In this document: positions 26,549 to 34,052 of the stretch, piece after piece | How the letters are laid out: the number at the start of each line of letters is the position of its first letter | Position numbering within the stretch: position 1 is the first letter of the stretch | NCBI GenBank assembly: GCA_017792445.1 | Contig: CP051232.1 | Span: 2,330,001 to 2,394,000 of the forward strand | Origin: Maritimibacter sp. | GTDB taxonomy: Bacteria > Pseudomonadota > Alphaproteobacteria > Rhodobacterales > Rhodobacteraceae | DNA: 64,000 nt | Reading direction: 5' to 3' | The notes under the pieces: generated by a model | Told to the model about the DNA's origin: nothing | Seen by the model: only the letters and a program-made list of their open reading frames with translations | Databases searched by the model: none | Position numbers and translations under genes: made by a program

Positions 26549-27181
26549 TCAGCCGGTCGCCGCCAGCGGAGCCGTCTTCAAACCGAACGACTGATCGAAC
26601 CAGGCCTGGCTGAACGCCGCGGAAATTCCGGCCTTTTCCAGCAGAACCTGCCGCACGTCGCGGGTGCAGGCCCAAAGCCCGACGCTGATCGCGCCGCGCC
26701 CGGCGCCTTCGGACCCGAGGACGGTGGGTTCCCAGCCAAGCCGCCGGTACACCCGGATCATGCGCGCGTCGAACACGCCGACAAGATCGGTCAGGTGAAA
26801 GTTCAGCCCCACCTCCAGCGCCGCCAGCATCAGAGCGGACGAGATGCGCGGCTCGGCGTCGGGCGCAAGGCAGAAGCGGGTGCATTCCCAGATCAGCGGC
26901 GTCCGTATCTCGGCGCCGGACAGGTGGCGGAAGTGGTCGTTGACCATCGTTTCGGCCACCGTCGGAAGAAACCGCATCGACCCGCCATGGCTGCCGTCTG
27001 GCCGCTCCCAGATCGCGTAGATCGGGTTCATCGCGTCGTACCCGTCGCGTTCCTGCCCGTCGGAACCGACCTCGACCGACCAGCCCAGCCGGTCGCGGAA
27101 TTGCGTCGCGCGGTCCTTGAACATGCTGTCGCGCAGCAGGGGGAAACGGGACAGGTCCTCGCCATAGATGTAACGGAGCAT
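26549..27181 (-). CDS. luxI: Acyl-homoserine-lactone synthase, LuxI family
   Basis: A 210-residue autoinducer synthase. It makes N-acyl-homoserine lactones from SAM and acyl-ACP or acyl-CoA. The conserved LuxI residues are visible: FRDRLGW (Arg, Phe, Trp), ERDGYD (two Asp), SMRFLPT (Arg) and WECTRFCL (Glu, Arg). The acyl chain length cannot be predicted. gagg precedes the start. The gene lies 86 bases downstream of luxR on the same strand, with a small hairpin between, so it may have its own promoter. Confidence 0.92.
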   Translation of the reverse strand: MLRYIYGEDLSRFPLLRDSMFKDRATQFRDRLGWSVEVGSDGQERDGYDAMNPIYAIWERPDGSHGGSMRFLPTVAETMVNDHFRHLSGAEIRTPLIWECTRFCLAPDAEPRISSALMLAALEVGLNFHLTDLVGVFDARMIRVYRRLGWEPTVLGSEGAGRGAISVGLWACTRDVRQVLLEKAGISAAFSQAWFDQSFGLKTAPLAATG

Positions 27182-27234
27182 GGATTGCCTCTGAGCAGGA
27201 AAACTGCCCGTCAGGCTGCTTTTGCGCCGTTAAC

Positions 27235-27251
27235 CCCTCGCTAACCGAGGG
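27235..27251 (-). terminator. Small hairpin between luxR and luxI
   Basis: CCCTCG and CGAGGG flank a five-base loop, 16 bases after the luxR stop. There is no U tract, so it may be a weak terminator or attenuator that separates luxR and luxI expression. Confidence 0.4.
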
Positions 27252-27267
27252 TGCGCATGTCGGAGGA

Positions 27268-27981
27268 TCAGATCACCAGCAGTCCCATCGACAGCGCCTT
27301 GGCGACCGCGTGGATCGTGTTCGACGCGCCCAGCTTGAAGCGGGCGCTTTCGACGTAAACCCGCAGCGTGTGTTCGCTGATCCCCAGCTGTTCGGCGGCC
27401 TGCGCGCGGCTTTGACCCATGGCCAGAAGGGTGCAGACGTCGATCTCGCGCGGGCTGAGGTTTTGCACCTTCGTCTCGTCCGAGCCGCGTTCCAATTCCA
27501 GCGCTTTCTGGTTCACGTAATGCGCCGCAAGGATCAGGTCGCGGGTGTGTTCGGCGGTATAGCGTTCCCACTCTGCATCCCGGCGCGCGTCGGAAATGGT
27601 AAACAGGGCGAACTGCCCAGAGGGCCCTCGAATCGGGACGGAAAGGCCGTGGGTCCCCACCCCGGCGGCCCGCGCTTCGCCCATGAAGTCGCGCGCGGGT
27701 TTGCCGGACCAGTCCAGCTGTCGCCAGTCGACCGGATGGAAACGGCGGAAGCAGCCCTGCACGACAGGATCGATCCGGGCGTAGTCCTCGCCGAAATACT
27801 GATGCGACCAGTCGGTCGAATAGGTGGTGGAGGCGTATTGGTGGCCGGTGCTGTTTACCGAATGATAGGTGACGTGTTCGATGTCGAAGGTGTCACGCAA
27901 TCCCTTCAGGTGCCGCTGCAACTCGTCGAAGTCGCGGGTGCCCTGCAGGCGATCAATAAACGAGTCCAGCCGTCCTTTCAT
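27268..27981 (-). CDS. luxR: LuxR-family AHL-dependent transcriptional regulator
   Basis: A 237-residue regulator. The autoinducer-binding domain (residues ~10-165) keeps the invariant Trp and Tyr in TDWSHQYFGEDY, Asp-Pro in RIDPVVQ and Trp in VDWRQL. The GerE-type DNA-binding domain (residues ~172-235) has NLSPREIDVCTLLAMG, QAAEQLGISEHTLRVYVES and ARFKLGASN. It should bind the AHL made by the adjacent LuxI. The start at 27981 lies inside the preceding 62-residue gene (29-base overlap), so translation is probably coupled. Confidence 0.93.
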   Translation of the reverse strand: MKGRLDSFIDRLQGTRDFDELQRHLKGLRDTFDIEHVTYHSVNSTGHQYASTTYSTDWSHQYFGEDYARIDPVVQGCFRRFHPVDWRQLDWSGKPARDFMGEARAAGVGTHGLSVPIRGPSGQFALFTISDARRDAEWERYTAEHTRDLILAAHYVNQKALELERGSDETKVQNLSPREIDVCTLLAMGQSRAQAAEQLGISEHTLRVYVESARFKLGASNTIHAVAKALSMGLLVI

Positions 27982-28141
27982 GATGCGCCGGCTTCTCCGG
28001 CTGCCTCCCCTGCGACGACGCAAGCTCTACGGCGGCAACGAGCGTTGCATCGCTCAGCTGTTCGGCCGTTTTCGAGAGCCCGTTCTTGTCGGCAAAGGCC
28101 CTCAGGTCCGCGAGTACGTCGAGTATCCAGTCATTTGCCAC
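27953..28141 (-). CDS. Small 62-residue protein overlapping the start of luxR
   Basis: A GTG start at 28141 with tggagag eight bases before it opens a 62-residue frame. The N-terminal two thirds look structured: MANDWILDVLADLRAFADKN, then LSKTAEQLSDATLVAAVELASS, two amphipathic helices without membrane segment. Its last 29 bases overlap the start of luxR. From memory, small proteins of similar opening occur next to luxR genes in roseobacters, but no function is known. The promoter for the whole quorum-sensing cluster probably lies upstream, in 28142-28300. Confidence 0.65.
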   Translation of the reverse strand: MANDWILDVLADLRAFADKNGLSKTAEQLSDATLVAAVELASSQGRQPEKPAHHERTAGLVY

Positions 28142-28239
28142 AGCAAACTCTCCACAGGAAAGGTTAACGGAAGCTTAAGAAGAAGCCTGAGACTGAGCAT
28201 ACATGGCTTAGCATAGGTCCATCCATTCGCGTTTTGGTA

Positions 28240-28257
28240 CTCCCCGAAAATGGGGAG
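28240..28257. promoter_or_regulatory. Perfect dyad CTCCCC-N6-GGGGAG upstream of the lux cluster
   Basis: The 18-base sequence CTCCCCGAAAATGGGGAG is a perfect six-base inverted repeat, about 100 bases upstream of the 62-residue gene and luxR. The arm length and spacing suit a dimeric regulator such as a LuxR or GntR type protein. There is no T tract, so a terminator is less likely. Which protein binds is not known. Confidence 0.45.
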
Positions 28258-28300
28258 GAGGCGGGCCGCAAGTCCTTGAACCGCCGCGATGCGGGAACCG

Positions 28301-28339
28301 AAAAGACAAACGCCGGCGGAACTCGGGGTTCCGCCGGCG
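28301..28339 (-). terminator. Strong rho-independent terminator of ccrA
   Basis: A 12-base perfect stem (CGCCGGCGGAAC / GTTCCGCCGGCG, 28311-28339) has a five-base loop. On the minus strand it is followed by TTTGTCTTTT. It lies 24 bases beyond the ccrA stop. Confidence 0.85.
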
Positions 28340-28362
28340 CTTTGGTCAGAGTGGCGCGGGAC

Positions 28363-29655
28363 CTAGCCCGGGGTGCCGGCGTCCAGCACATCCTCCAGCG
28401 TCCGCAGACCCGTCGTCGGGGCCTGCACCAGAACCGCCATATTGCCGGGCAGGTGCTGGTTGCGCCGCATCTTGGTGTGGGCGGCCGGGATCTCCGCCCA
28501 CGGGAAGACTTCGGACATGCACGGGTCGATGCGCCGCTCGACCATCAGCTTGTTCGCAGCCGCGGCCTGCTTGAGATGCGCGAAGTGCGAACCCTGAATG
28601 CGCTTCTGGTGCATCCAGATGTAACGGGCGTCCATCGTCAGGTTATAGCCGGTGGTGCCGGCGCAAATGACGACCATTCCGCCTTTCTTCACGACGAAGG
28701 TCGAGACGGGGAAGGTCGCCTGTCCGGGGTGTTCGAACACCATGTCGACGTTCACACCCTTGCCGGTGATGTCCCAGATCGCCTTTCCGAACTTGCGGAC
28801 TTCGCCGAACCAGCGCTTGTACTCTTCCGTGTTCACCTCGGGCAGTTGGCCCCAGCAGTCGAAATCGTTGCGGTTGATGACCCCTTTGGCCCCCAGCCCC
28901 ATGACGAACTCGCGCTTGTCCTCGTCCGAGATGACGCCGATCGCGTTCGCGCCGGCCGTGTTGATCAGCTGGATCGCGAAGCTGCCAAGACCGCCCGACG
29001 CGCCCCAGACCAGAACGTTTTGGCCCGGCTTAAGCTCGTGCGGGTGGTGGCCGAACAACATCCGGTAGGCCGTGGCGAGCGTCAGCGTATAGCAGGCGCT
29101 TTCCTCCCACGTCAGGTGCTTCGGACGCGGCATCAGCTGCTGCGCCTGAACCCGGGTGAACTGGGCAAAGCTGCCGTCCGGCGTCTCGTAGCCCCAGATC
29201 CGCTGCGACGCAGAGAACATCGGATCGCCGCCGTTGCACTCTTCATCGTCGCCGTCGTCCTGGTTGCAGTGGATGACGACCTCGTCCCCGACCTTCCAGC
29301 GCTTCACCTTGTCGCCGACGGCCCAGACGATGCCCGAGGCATCCGAGCCCGCGATATGATACTCGGCGCCGTGAACGTCGAAGGGCGAAATCGGAATGCC
29401 CAGCCCGGCCCAGACGCCGTTGTAGTTGACGCCGGCGGCCATCACCAGAACCAGCACCTCGTGGCTGTCGAGCGTGGGTGTATCCACCACCTCGACCTGC
29501 ATCGACTGTTCGGGTTCGCCATGCCGCTCGCGGCGGATTGCCCACGCATACATCTGCTTGGGCACGTGGCCCATCGGGGGCATCTCGCCGACCTCGTAGA
29601 GGTCTTTCTGCGGCGCGTCGTATCCGGCTGGGGCCGGGGTGCTGTCCAGGGCCAT
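28363..29655 (-). CDS. ccrA: Crotonyl-CoA carboxylase/reductase
   Basis: A 430-residue medium-chain dehydrogenase-type enzyme of the normal length. It makes ethylmalonyl-CoA from crotonyl-CoA, CO2 and NADPH, the key step of the ethylmalonyl-CoA pathway. The NADPH loop is LVWGASGGLGSFAIQ and the N-terminus has GYDAPQKDLYEVGEMPPMGHVPKQMYAW, both typical of Ccr. The ATG at 29655 is chosen because aaggaga lies just upstream; an ATG at 29679 lacks a site. A strong terminator follows. ecm lies 2.3 kb away, on the other strand. Confidence 0.94.
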   Translation of the reverse strand: MALDSTPAPAGYDAPQKDLYEVGEMPPMGHVPKQMYAWAIRRERHGEPEQSMQVEVVDTPTLDSHEVLVLVMAAGVNYNGVWAGLGIPISPFDVHGAEYHIAGSDASGIVWAVGDKVKRWKVGDEVVIHCNQDDGDDEECNGGDPMFSASQRIWGYETPDGSFAQFTRVQAQQLMPRPKHLTWEESACYTLTLATAYRMLFGHHPHELKPGQNVLVWGASGGLGSFAIQLINTAGANAIGVISDEDKREFVMGLGAKGVINRNDFDCWGQLPEVNTEEYKRWFGEVRKFGKAIWDITGKGVNVDMVFEHPGQATFPVSTFVVKKGGMVVICAGTTGYNLTMDARYIWMHQKRIQGSHFAHLKQAAAANKLMVERRIDPCMSEVFPWAEIPAAHTKMRRNQHLPGNMAVLVQAPTTGLRTLEDVLDAGTPG

Positions 29656-29764
29656 CGTCGGGTCTCCTTGCCGATCCATGCGGCAGCGCAGAATCGCGCT
29701 GCCTCCCTACCGGATAGAGATGAGAAAGTAACTTTGCAATCCCTGAATGCTATATTTTGTAATT

Positions 29765-31162
29765 TTATGTCTCAGCGGATTCCGCGTGGGAGGAGGCCGA
29801 AACATCGCTCCGGTCGAAAACGCAGGCCACCGAATTGGCGTAATAGTCTAGAAGTGCTGTGTTTTCCGCGACCGACAGCACGAATTCCCCGGATTCCCGC
29901 AGGATGCGGCGCGAACAAAGGCCGGCAAGGCCGGTCGAAACCACCGCATCGGCGTCGCGATCCATCAACGGGTTCGGAAGCTGCGCCAGCAGCATGGCCG
30001 TCTGCGACGTCAGATCCTTCCGGCTGATCGTGCCGCCCGCGCGGGACACGACATAGGCGACAAGCGGGACGCACAGCACCGGAAGCACCGCGCGCACGCG
30101 GGCGCGCAGCTCGCGGCCCACCGCGTCCACGCGCGCGCCGGGGTGTGCCTGCATGTAGCGCCGCATCGACATCGGCGCGCCGAACCGGACGCCGACCTGC
30201 CCGAACCGCACAGCGCGCCCGCGCCAGCGACGCCACGCATAGCGGACGGGGAACCACAAAGACTGCGCGATAGAGGCCCGGAACCGCCGCTGTCCCAGCG
30301 CCGCCGCCTCGGTCAGCACGCGGTCCTCGATCACGCGGTCATAGTTCAAAGCCACCGGCACGAAGACCACGTCGCGCCCCTGTTCCGGGTCGAAATCCGC
30401 CAGCACATAACTCAAGAGCCCCAGCTTCGGCGGCCCGATCCGGCCATCCAGCGACAGCCCGCCCTCGGGAAAGAACGCCTGCGTCACGCCCGCCTCGGTC
30501 GCCATCTGGACGTAGCGCGCCAGCACCCGCCGATACAGCGCGTTGCGCGACTTGCGACGGATGAAGTAGGCGCCCATCGACTTGATCAGCCACGACAGCG
30601 GCCAGACCCGCGCCCATTCGCCCACCGCATAGGACAGGGCAGAGTTCTCGGCGACGAGGTAGGTGATTAGCACGTAGTCCATGTTGGACCGGTGATTCAT
30701 CACGAAGATCACCGTCGCGTCCGGATCGACCCGTTCCAGTGCGGCGCGGCTGCGTTTGTCGACGCGCACATCGTACAGCTTGCGGCTCAGCCAACGGGCG
30801 GCGCGGGTGGCAAAGCGATAGTAAACAGCCGCCGAGAAGGACGGCACGATCTCGCGCGCATAGCGCCGCGCCCGCTCCATCGCGACGTTCTCGGGAATGC
30901 CTTCCTCGGCCGCGTGTTCGGTGACGGCGGCCAGCACCTCGCGGTCGTAGATCAGCCGCTGGATGGTGTCGTGCCGCCGCGCCAGCTTGAACGGCTGGAT
31001 CGGCCGCTCGAGCCGTTTGTTCAGTTCGGCCACAGCCCGCTCCATCCGCCGCCGGAAGAACCAGCGGACCGAGGGGAACAGGAAGTGGCTGAGGAACGTC
31101 ACCGCCGCGAACAGCAGGATCAGGATCAGCAGCCACAGCGGGATTTCGACGGATCGGAACAT
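29765..31162 (-). CDS. Glycerol-phosphate acyltransferase (PlsB/LPLAT-like) membrane protein
   Basis: A 465-residue protein. The N-terminal membrane helix (residues ~8-25) precedes an acyltransferase domain with motif I NHRSNMDYVL (His-x4-Asp), motif II GAYFIRRKS, motif III FFPEGGLSLDG and motif IV FVPVALNYDRVIED. These belong to the PlsB-type glycerol-3-phosphate or lysophosphatidate acyltransferases. It probably acts in phospholipid synthesis at the inner membrane. It may have a structural role in linking to membranes. It is monocistronic, divergent from the bacterioferritin-like gene. Confidence 0.8.
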   Translation of the reverse strand: MFRSVEIPLWLLILILLFAAVTFLSHFLFPSVRWFFRRRMERAVAELNKRLERPIQPFKLARRHDTIQRLIYDREVLAAVTEHAAEEGIPENVAMERARRYAREIVPSFSAAVYYRFATRAARWLSRKLYDVRVDKRSRAALERVDPDATVIFVMNHRSNMDYVLITYLVAENSALSYAVGEWARVWPLSWLIKSMGAYFIRRKSRNALYRRVLARYVQMATEAGVTQAFFPEGGLSLDGRIGPPKLGLLSYVLADFDPEQGRDVVFVPVALNYDRVIEDRVLTEAAALGQRRFRASIAQSLWFPVRYAWRRWRGRAVRFGQVGVRFGAPMSMRRYMQAHPGARVDAVGRELRARVRAVLPVLCVPLVAYVVSRAGGTISRKDLTSQTAMLLAQLPNPLMDRDADAVVSTGLAGLCSRRILRESGEFVLSVAENTALLDYYANSVACVFDRSDVSASSHAESAET

Positions 31163-31282
31163 CCCGCCCCTCTACATCGATTCGCGCCCTGCGACATCCT
31201 TTCCCGACGACCGCCGGAACGATGGACCGACGCGCGCGTTGTCAGACCGAATGGAATACAAGAGCAAGAGGGGAACCCCGAC

Positions 31283-31783
31283 ATGAAAGGCCAGAAAGTA
31301 TCGCTGAAGCACCTCCAGCGCGCGCTGACGATGGAGCTTACGACGGTCAACACCTACATCTACCAGGAACGTGCGCTTGACGACTGGGGCATCGACCGCC
31401 TCGCCAAGCGGATGCGCGAGGAAATCGACGAGGAGCGTGGCCATGCCAACGCATTCCTCACGCGGATCCTGTTTCTCGAGGGCAAGGCCGACGTCCATAC
31501 GCTCGACAAGATCGAACAGCCGAAGAACGTACGCCACATCTTCGAGACGCAGCAGAAGATGGAACTGGAAGCGCGCGAGTACTACGACAAGGCTGCCCGC
31601 GAATGCCAGGAGGCCGGCGACCTTGGCAGCTTCGAGCTGTTCATGCGGATCCTGAAGGACGAGGAAGAGCACATCGACTTCGTCGAGGAACAGTTCGACC
31701 TGATGGAGCTGATGGGCGACCAGTTGTATATCGCGCGGCAGGTCTCGTCGGTGAGCGAAGAGGAAGAAGAAAGCGTGCCATAG
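31283..31783 (+). CDS. bfr: Bacterioferritin-like ferroxidase without the haem-ligand methionine
   Basis: A 166-residue four-helix ferritin. The diiron ligands are kept: Glu18 (TMELTTVNTY), Glu51 and His54 (DEERGHAN), Glu94 (LEAREYYDKAA) and Glu127 with His130 (LKDEEEHIDF). The overall pattern ILFLEGKADVHTLDKI is the bacterioferritin one. However, residue 52 is Arg, where haem-binding bacterioferritins have Met. It therefore should store or oxidise iron but may not bind haem between subunits. The start follows agagggg. It ends with acidic SEEEEESVP and is followed by a terminator. Confidence 0.85.
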   Translation: MKGQKVSLKHLQRALTMELTTVNTYIYQERALDDWGIDRLAKRMREEIDEERGHANAFLTRILFLEGKADVHTLDKIEQPKNVRHIFETQQKMELEAREYYDKAARECQEAGDLGSFELFMRILKDEEEHIDFVEEQFDLMELMGDQLYIARQVSSVSEEEEESVP

Positions 31784-31815
31784 GCGCCTGGCGCCAACGC
31801 GCAACCCATGTACAG

Positions 31816-31847
31816 CGCCCGTTCCGCACCGCCGGGGCGGGCGTTTT
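31816..31847 (+). terminator. Rho-independent terminator of the bacterioferritin-like gene
   Basis: CGCCCG (31816-31821) pairs with CGGGCG (31838-31843) and is followed directly by TTTT. It lies 33 bases after the stop codon. Confidence 0.65.
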
Positions 31848-32006
31848 CTATTCGGCTACGCGGTGCCGAAAGCTGCCCGAGGTATGTGCTTGGTCGGCGT
31901 GATTGCCCGGAATTGCCGCATTGCAGCGGATTGACAAGGTGTGATTGTTCCACATATCAACTCTCGAAAGCAATTTTATTGCGCCGTAGATTCGAGTGAG
32001 GCCGTG

Positions 32007-33971
32007 ATGACCGAACCGCAGAAAGACCGCCCCTGGCTGTTCCGCACCTATGCGGGGCATTCCACGGCTGTCGCGTCGAACGCGTTGTACCGCGCGAACC
32101 TCGAACGCGGGCAGACCGGGCTTTCGGTGGCCTTCGACCTGCCGACGCAGACGGGTTACGACAGCGACCACGTGCTTGCCCGCGGCGAAGTCGGCAAGGT
32201 CGGCGTGCCGGTCTCGCATCTGGGGGACATGCGCGCTCTGTTCGACCAGATCCCGCTGGAACGCATGAACACCTCGATGACGATCAACGCCACCGCCCCG
32301 TGGCTGCTGGCGCTGTATATCGCCGTGGCGGAGGAGCAGGGCGCGGATATCTCTGCGCTGCAAGGGACGGTGCAGAACGATCTCGTCAAGGAATACCTCA
32401 GCCGCGGCACCTATATCTGCCCGCCGAAGCCGAGCCTGCGGATGATCACCGACGTCGCCGCGTGGACACGCGAGCACCTGCCCAAGTGGAACCCGATGAA
32501 CGTCTGTTCCTATCACCTGCAAGAGGCCGGCGCGACGCCGGAACAGGAACTGGCCTTCGCGCTGGCCACCGCCATCGCGGTTCTTGACGACCTGCAGGGC
32601 AAGGTCGCACCCAAGGACTTCCCCGAGATGGTCGGGCGTATCTCGTTCTTCGTGAACGCCGGCATCCGCTTCGTGACCGAGATGTGCAAGATGCGCGCCT
32701 TCGTCGAGTTGTGGGACGAGATCACCGCCGACCGCTACGGCGTCGAGGACCCGAAATACCGCCGCTTCCGCTATGGCGTGCAGGTCAACTCGCTGGGCCT
32801 GACCGAGCAGCAGCCGGAGAACAACGTTTACCGCATCCTGCTGGAAATGCTGGCGGTGACCCTGTCGAAAAACGCCCGCGCCCGCGCCGTGCAGCTTCCG
32901 GCGTGGAACGAGGCGCTGGGATTGCCGCGCCCGTGGGACCAGCAGTGGTCGCTGCGGATGCAGCAGATCCTTGCCTTTGAAACGGACCTTCTGGAATACG
33001 GCGACCTGTTCGACGGCAACCCCGCCGTGACCGCCAAGGTCGAAGCGCTGAAGGACGGCGCCCGCGCCGAGCTTGCGCAGATCGACGGCATGGGCGGCGC
33101 GATGGAAGCCATCGACCACATGAAACGCCAGTTGGTCGAAGCGAACGCCGCCCGCATCGCGCGGATCGAAAGCGGTGAAACCGCCGTGATCGGCGTGAAC
33201 CGCTACACCACCGCCGAACCCTCGCCACTGACGGCGGGCGAAGCGATCCTGACCGCCGACCCCAAGGCCGAGGCCGACCAGATCGCCCGTCTCGCCGACT
33301 GGCGCGACGCCCGCGACGAGGACGCCGTGCAAGCCGCTCTCGCCGATCTGCGCCGCGCCGCCGCTGAGGGCGCCAACATCATGCCGCCGTCCATCGCCGC
33401 CGCGAAGGCGGGCGCGACAACCGGCGAGTGGGGAGAAGTCATCCGTCACGCCTTCGGTCACTATCGCGGCCCCACCGGCGTGTCCGCCGCGCCCTCGAAC
33501 CGCACCGAGGGGCTGGACGACATTCGCGCCGCCGTCGACGCCGTCTCGACCCGCCTCGGGCGCCGCCTGAAACTGCTGGTCGCCAAGCCGGGTCTCGACG
33601 GCCACTCGAACGGCGCCGAGCAGATCGCCGCCCGCGCCCGCGACTGCGGCATGGAATTCCGCTACGAAGGCATCCGCTTGACGCCTGCCGAGATCGTCGA
33701 TGCCGTCGCGGACGAGACGCCGCACGTTCTGGGCCTGTCGATCCTGTCGGGCAGCCACCTGCCGCTGATCGAAGACGTCACCGACCGCCTGCGCGCCGCC
33801 GGTCTCGGCCATGTGCCCGTCGTCGTCGGGGGCATCATCCCCGAGGACGACGCCGAGCGCTTGCGCGCAATGGGTGTGGCCCGCGTCTACACGCCGAAGG
33901 ACTTCGAGCTCACCCGCATCATGTTCGACATCGTCGAGCTTGCCGAACCCCGCGAGGTCGCGGCGGAGTAG
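32007..33971 (+). CDS. ecm: Ethylmalonyl-CoA mutase, coenzyme B12-dependent
   Basis: A 654-residue mutase of the MeaA/Ecm type that converts ethylmalonyl-CoA to methylsuccinyl-CoA. The catalytic barrel (residues ~1-510) has FDLPTQTGYDSDH and TSMTINATAPWLLALY, which are typical of the family. The B12-binding domain (~530-645) has the cobalt-His motif KPGLDGHSNGAEQIA (DxHxxG) and the SGSHLPLI and VVVGGIIPEDD loops. gagg precedes the ATG at 32007. With ccrA nearby it forms part of the ethylmalonyl-CoA pathway. The 222-base gap before it holds the bacterioferritin terminator and presumably its promoter. Confidence 0.94.
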   Translation: MTEPQKDRPWLFRTYAGHSTAVASNALYRANLERGQTGLSVAFDLPTQTGYDSDHVLARGEVGKVGVPVSHLGDMRALFDQIPLERMNTSMTINATAPWLLALYIAVAEEQGADISALQGTVQNDLVKEYLSRGTYICPPKPSLRMITDVAAWTREHLPKWNPMNVCSYHLQEAGATPEQELAFALATAIAVLDDLQGKVAPKDFPEMVGRISFFVNAGIRFVTEMCKMRAFVELWDEITADRYGVEDPKYRRFRYGVQVNSLGLTEQQPENNVYRILLEMLAVTLSKNARARAVQLPAWNEALGLPRPWDQQWSLRMQQILAFETDLLEYGDLFDGNPAVTAKVEALKDGARAELAQIDGMGGAMEAIDHMKRQLVEANAARIARIESGETAVIGVNRYTTAEPSPLTAGEAILTADPKAEADQIARLADWRDARDEDAVQAALADLRRAAAEGANIMPPSIAAAKAGATTGEWGEVIRHAFGHYRGPTGVSAAPSNRTEGLDDIRAAVDAVSTRLGRRLKLLVAKPGLDGHSNGAEQIAARARDCGMEFRYEGIRLTPAEIVDAVADETPHVLGLSILSGSHLPLIEDVTDRLRAAGLGHVPVVVGGIIPEDDAERLRAMGVARVYTPKDFELTRIMFDIVELAEPREVAAE

Positions 33972-33980
33972 TCCCGTCGG

Positions 33981-34039
33981 GGCTTCTTCTCTTCCGAAAT
34001 ACCTCGGGGGAGCGCCGCAGGCGCGGGGGCAGCGCCCCC
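33981..34039 (-). repeat. Dispersed two-module 3'-end repeat, copy C
   Basis: A 59-base element that is the reverse complement of copy A (7583-7641) at 57 of 59 positions. Read on the minus strand it begins 14 bases after the Hint gene stop with the GGGGGC...GCCCCC hairpin and ends in GAAGAAGCC. It probably forms the end of the Hint transcript, and it lies between convergent genes. Confidence 0.8.
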
Positions 34040-34052
34040 ATCGTCCGGGACG

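Noticed and set aside
24989-30027. Plus-strand frames opposite the helicase, luxI, ccrA and acyltransferase genes
   Set aside because: Antisense to genes with catalytic motifs; no ribosome binding sites or domain features.
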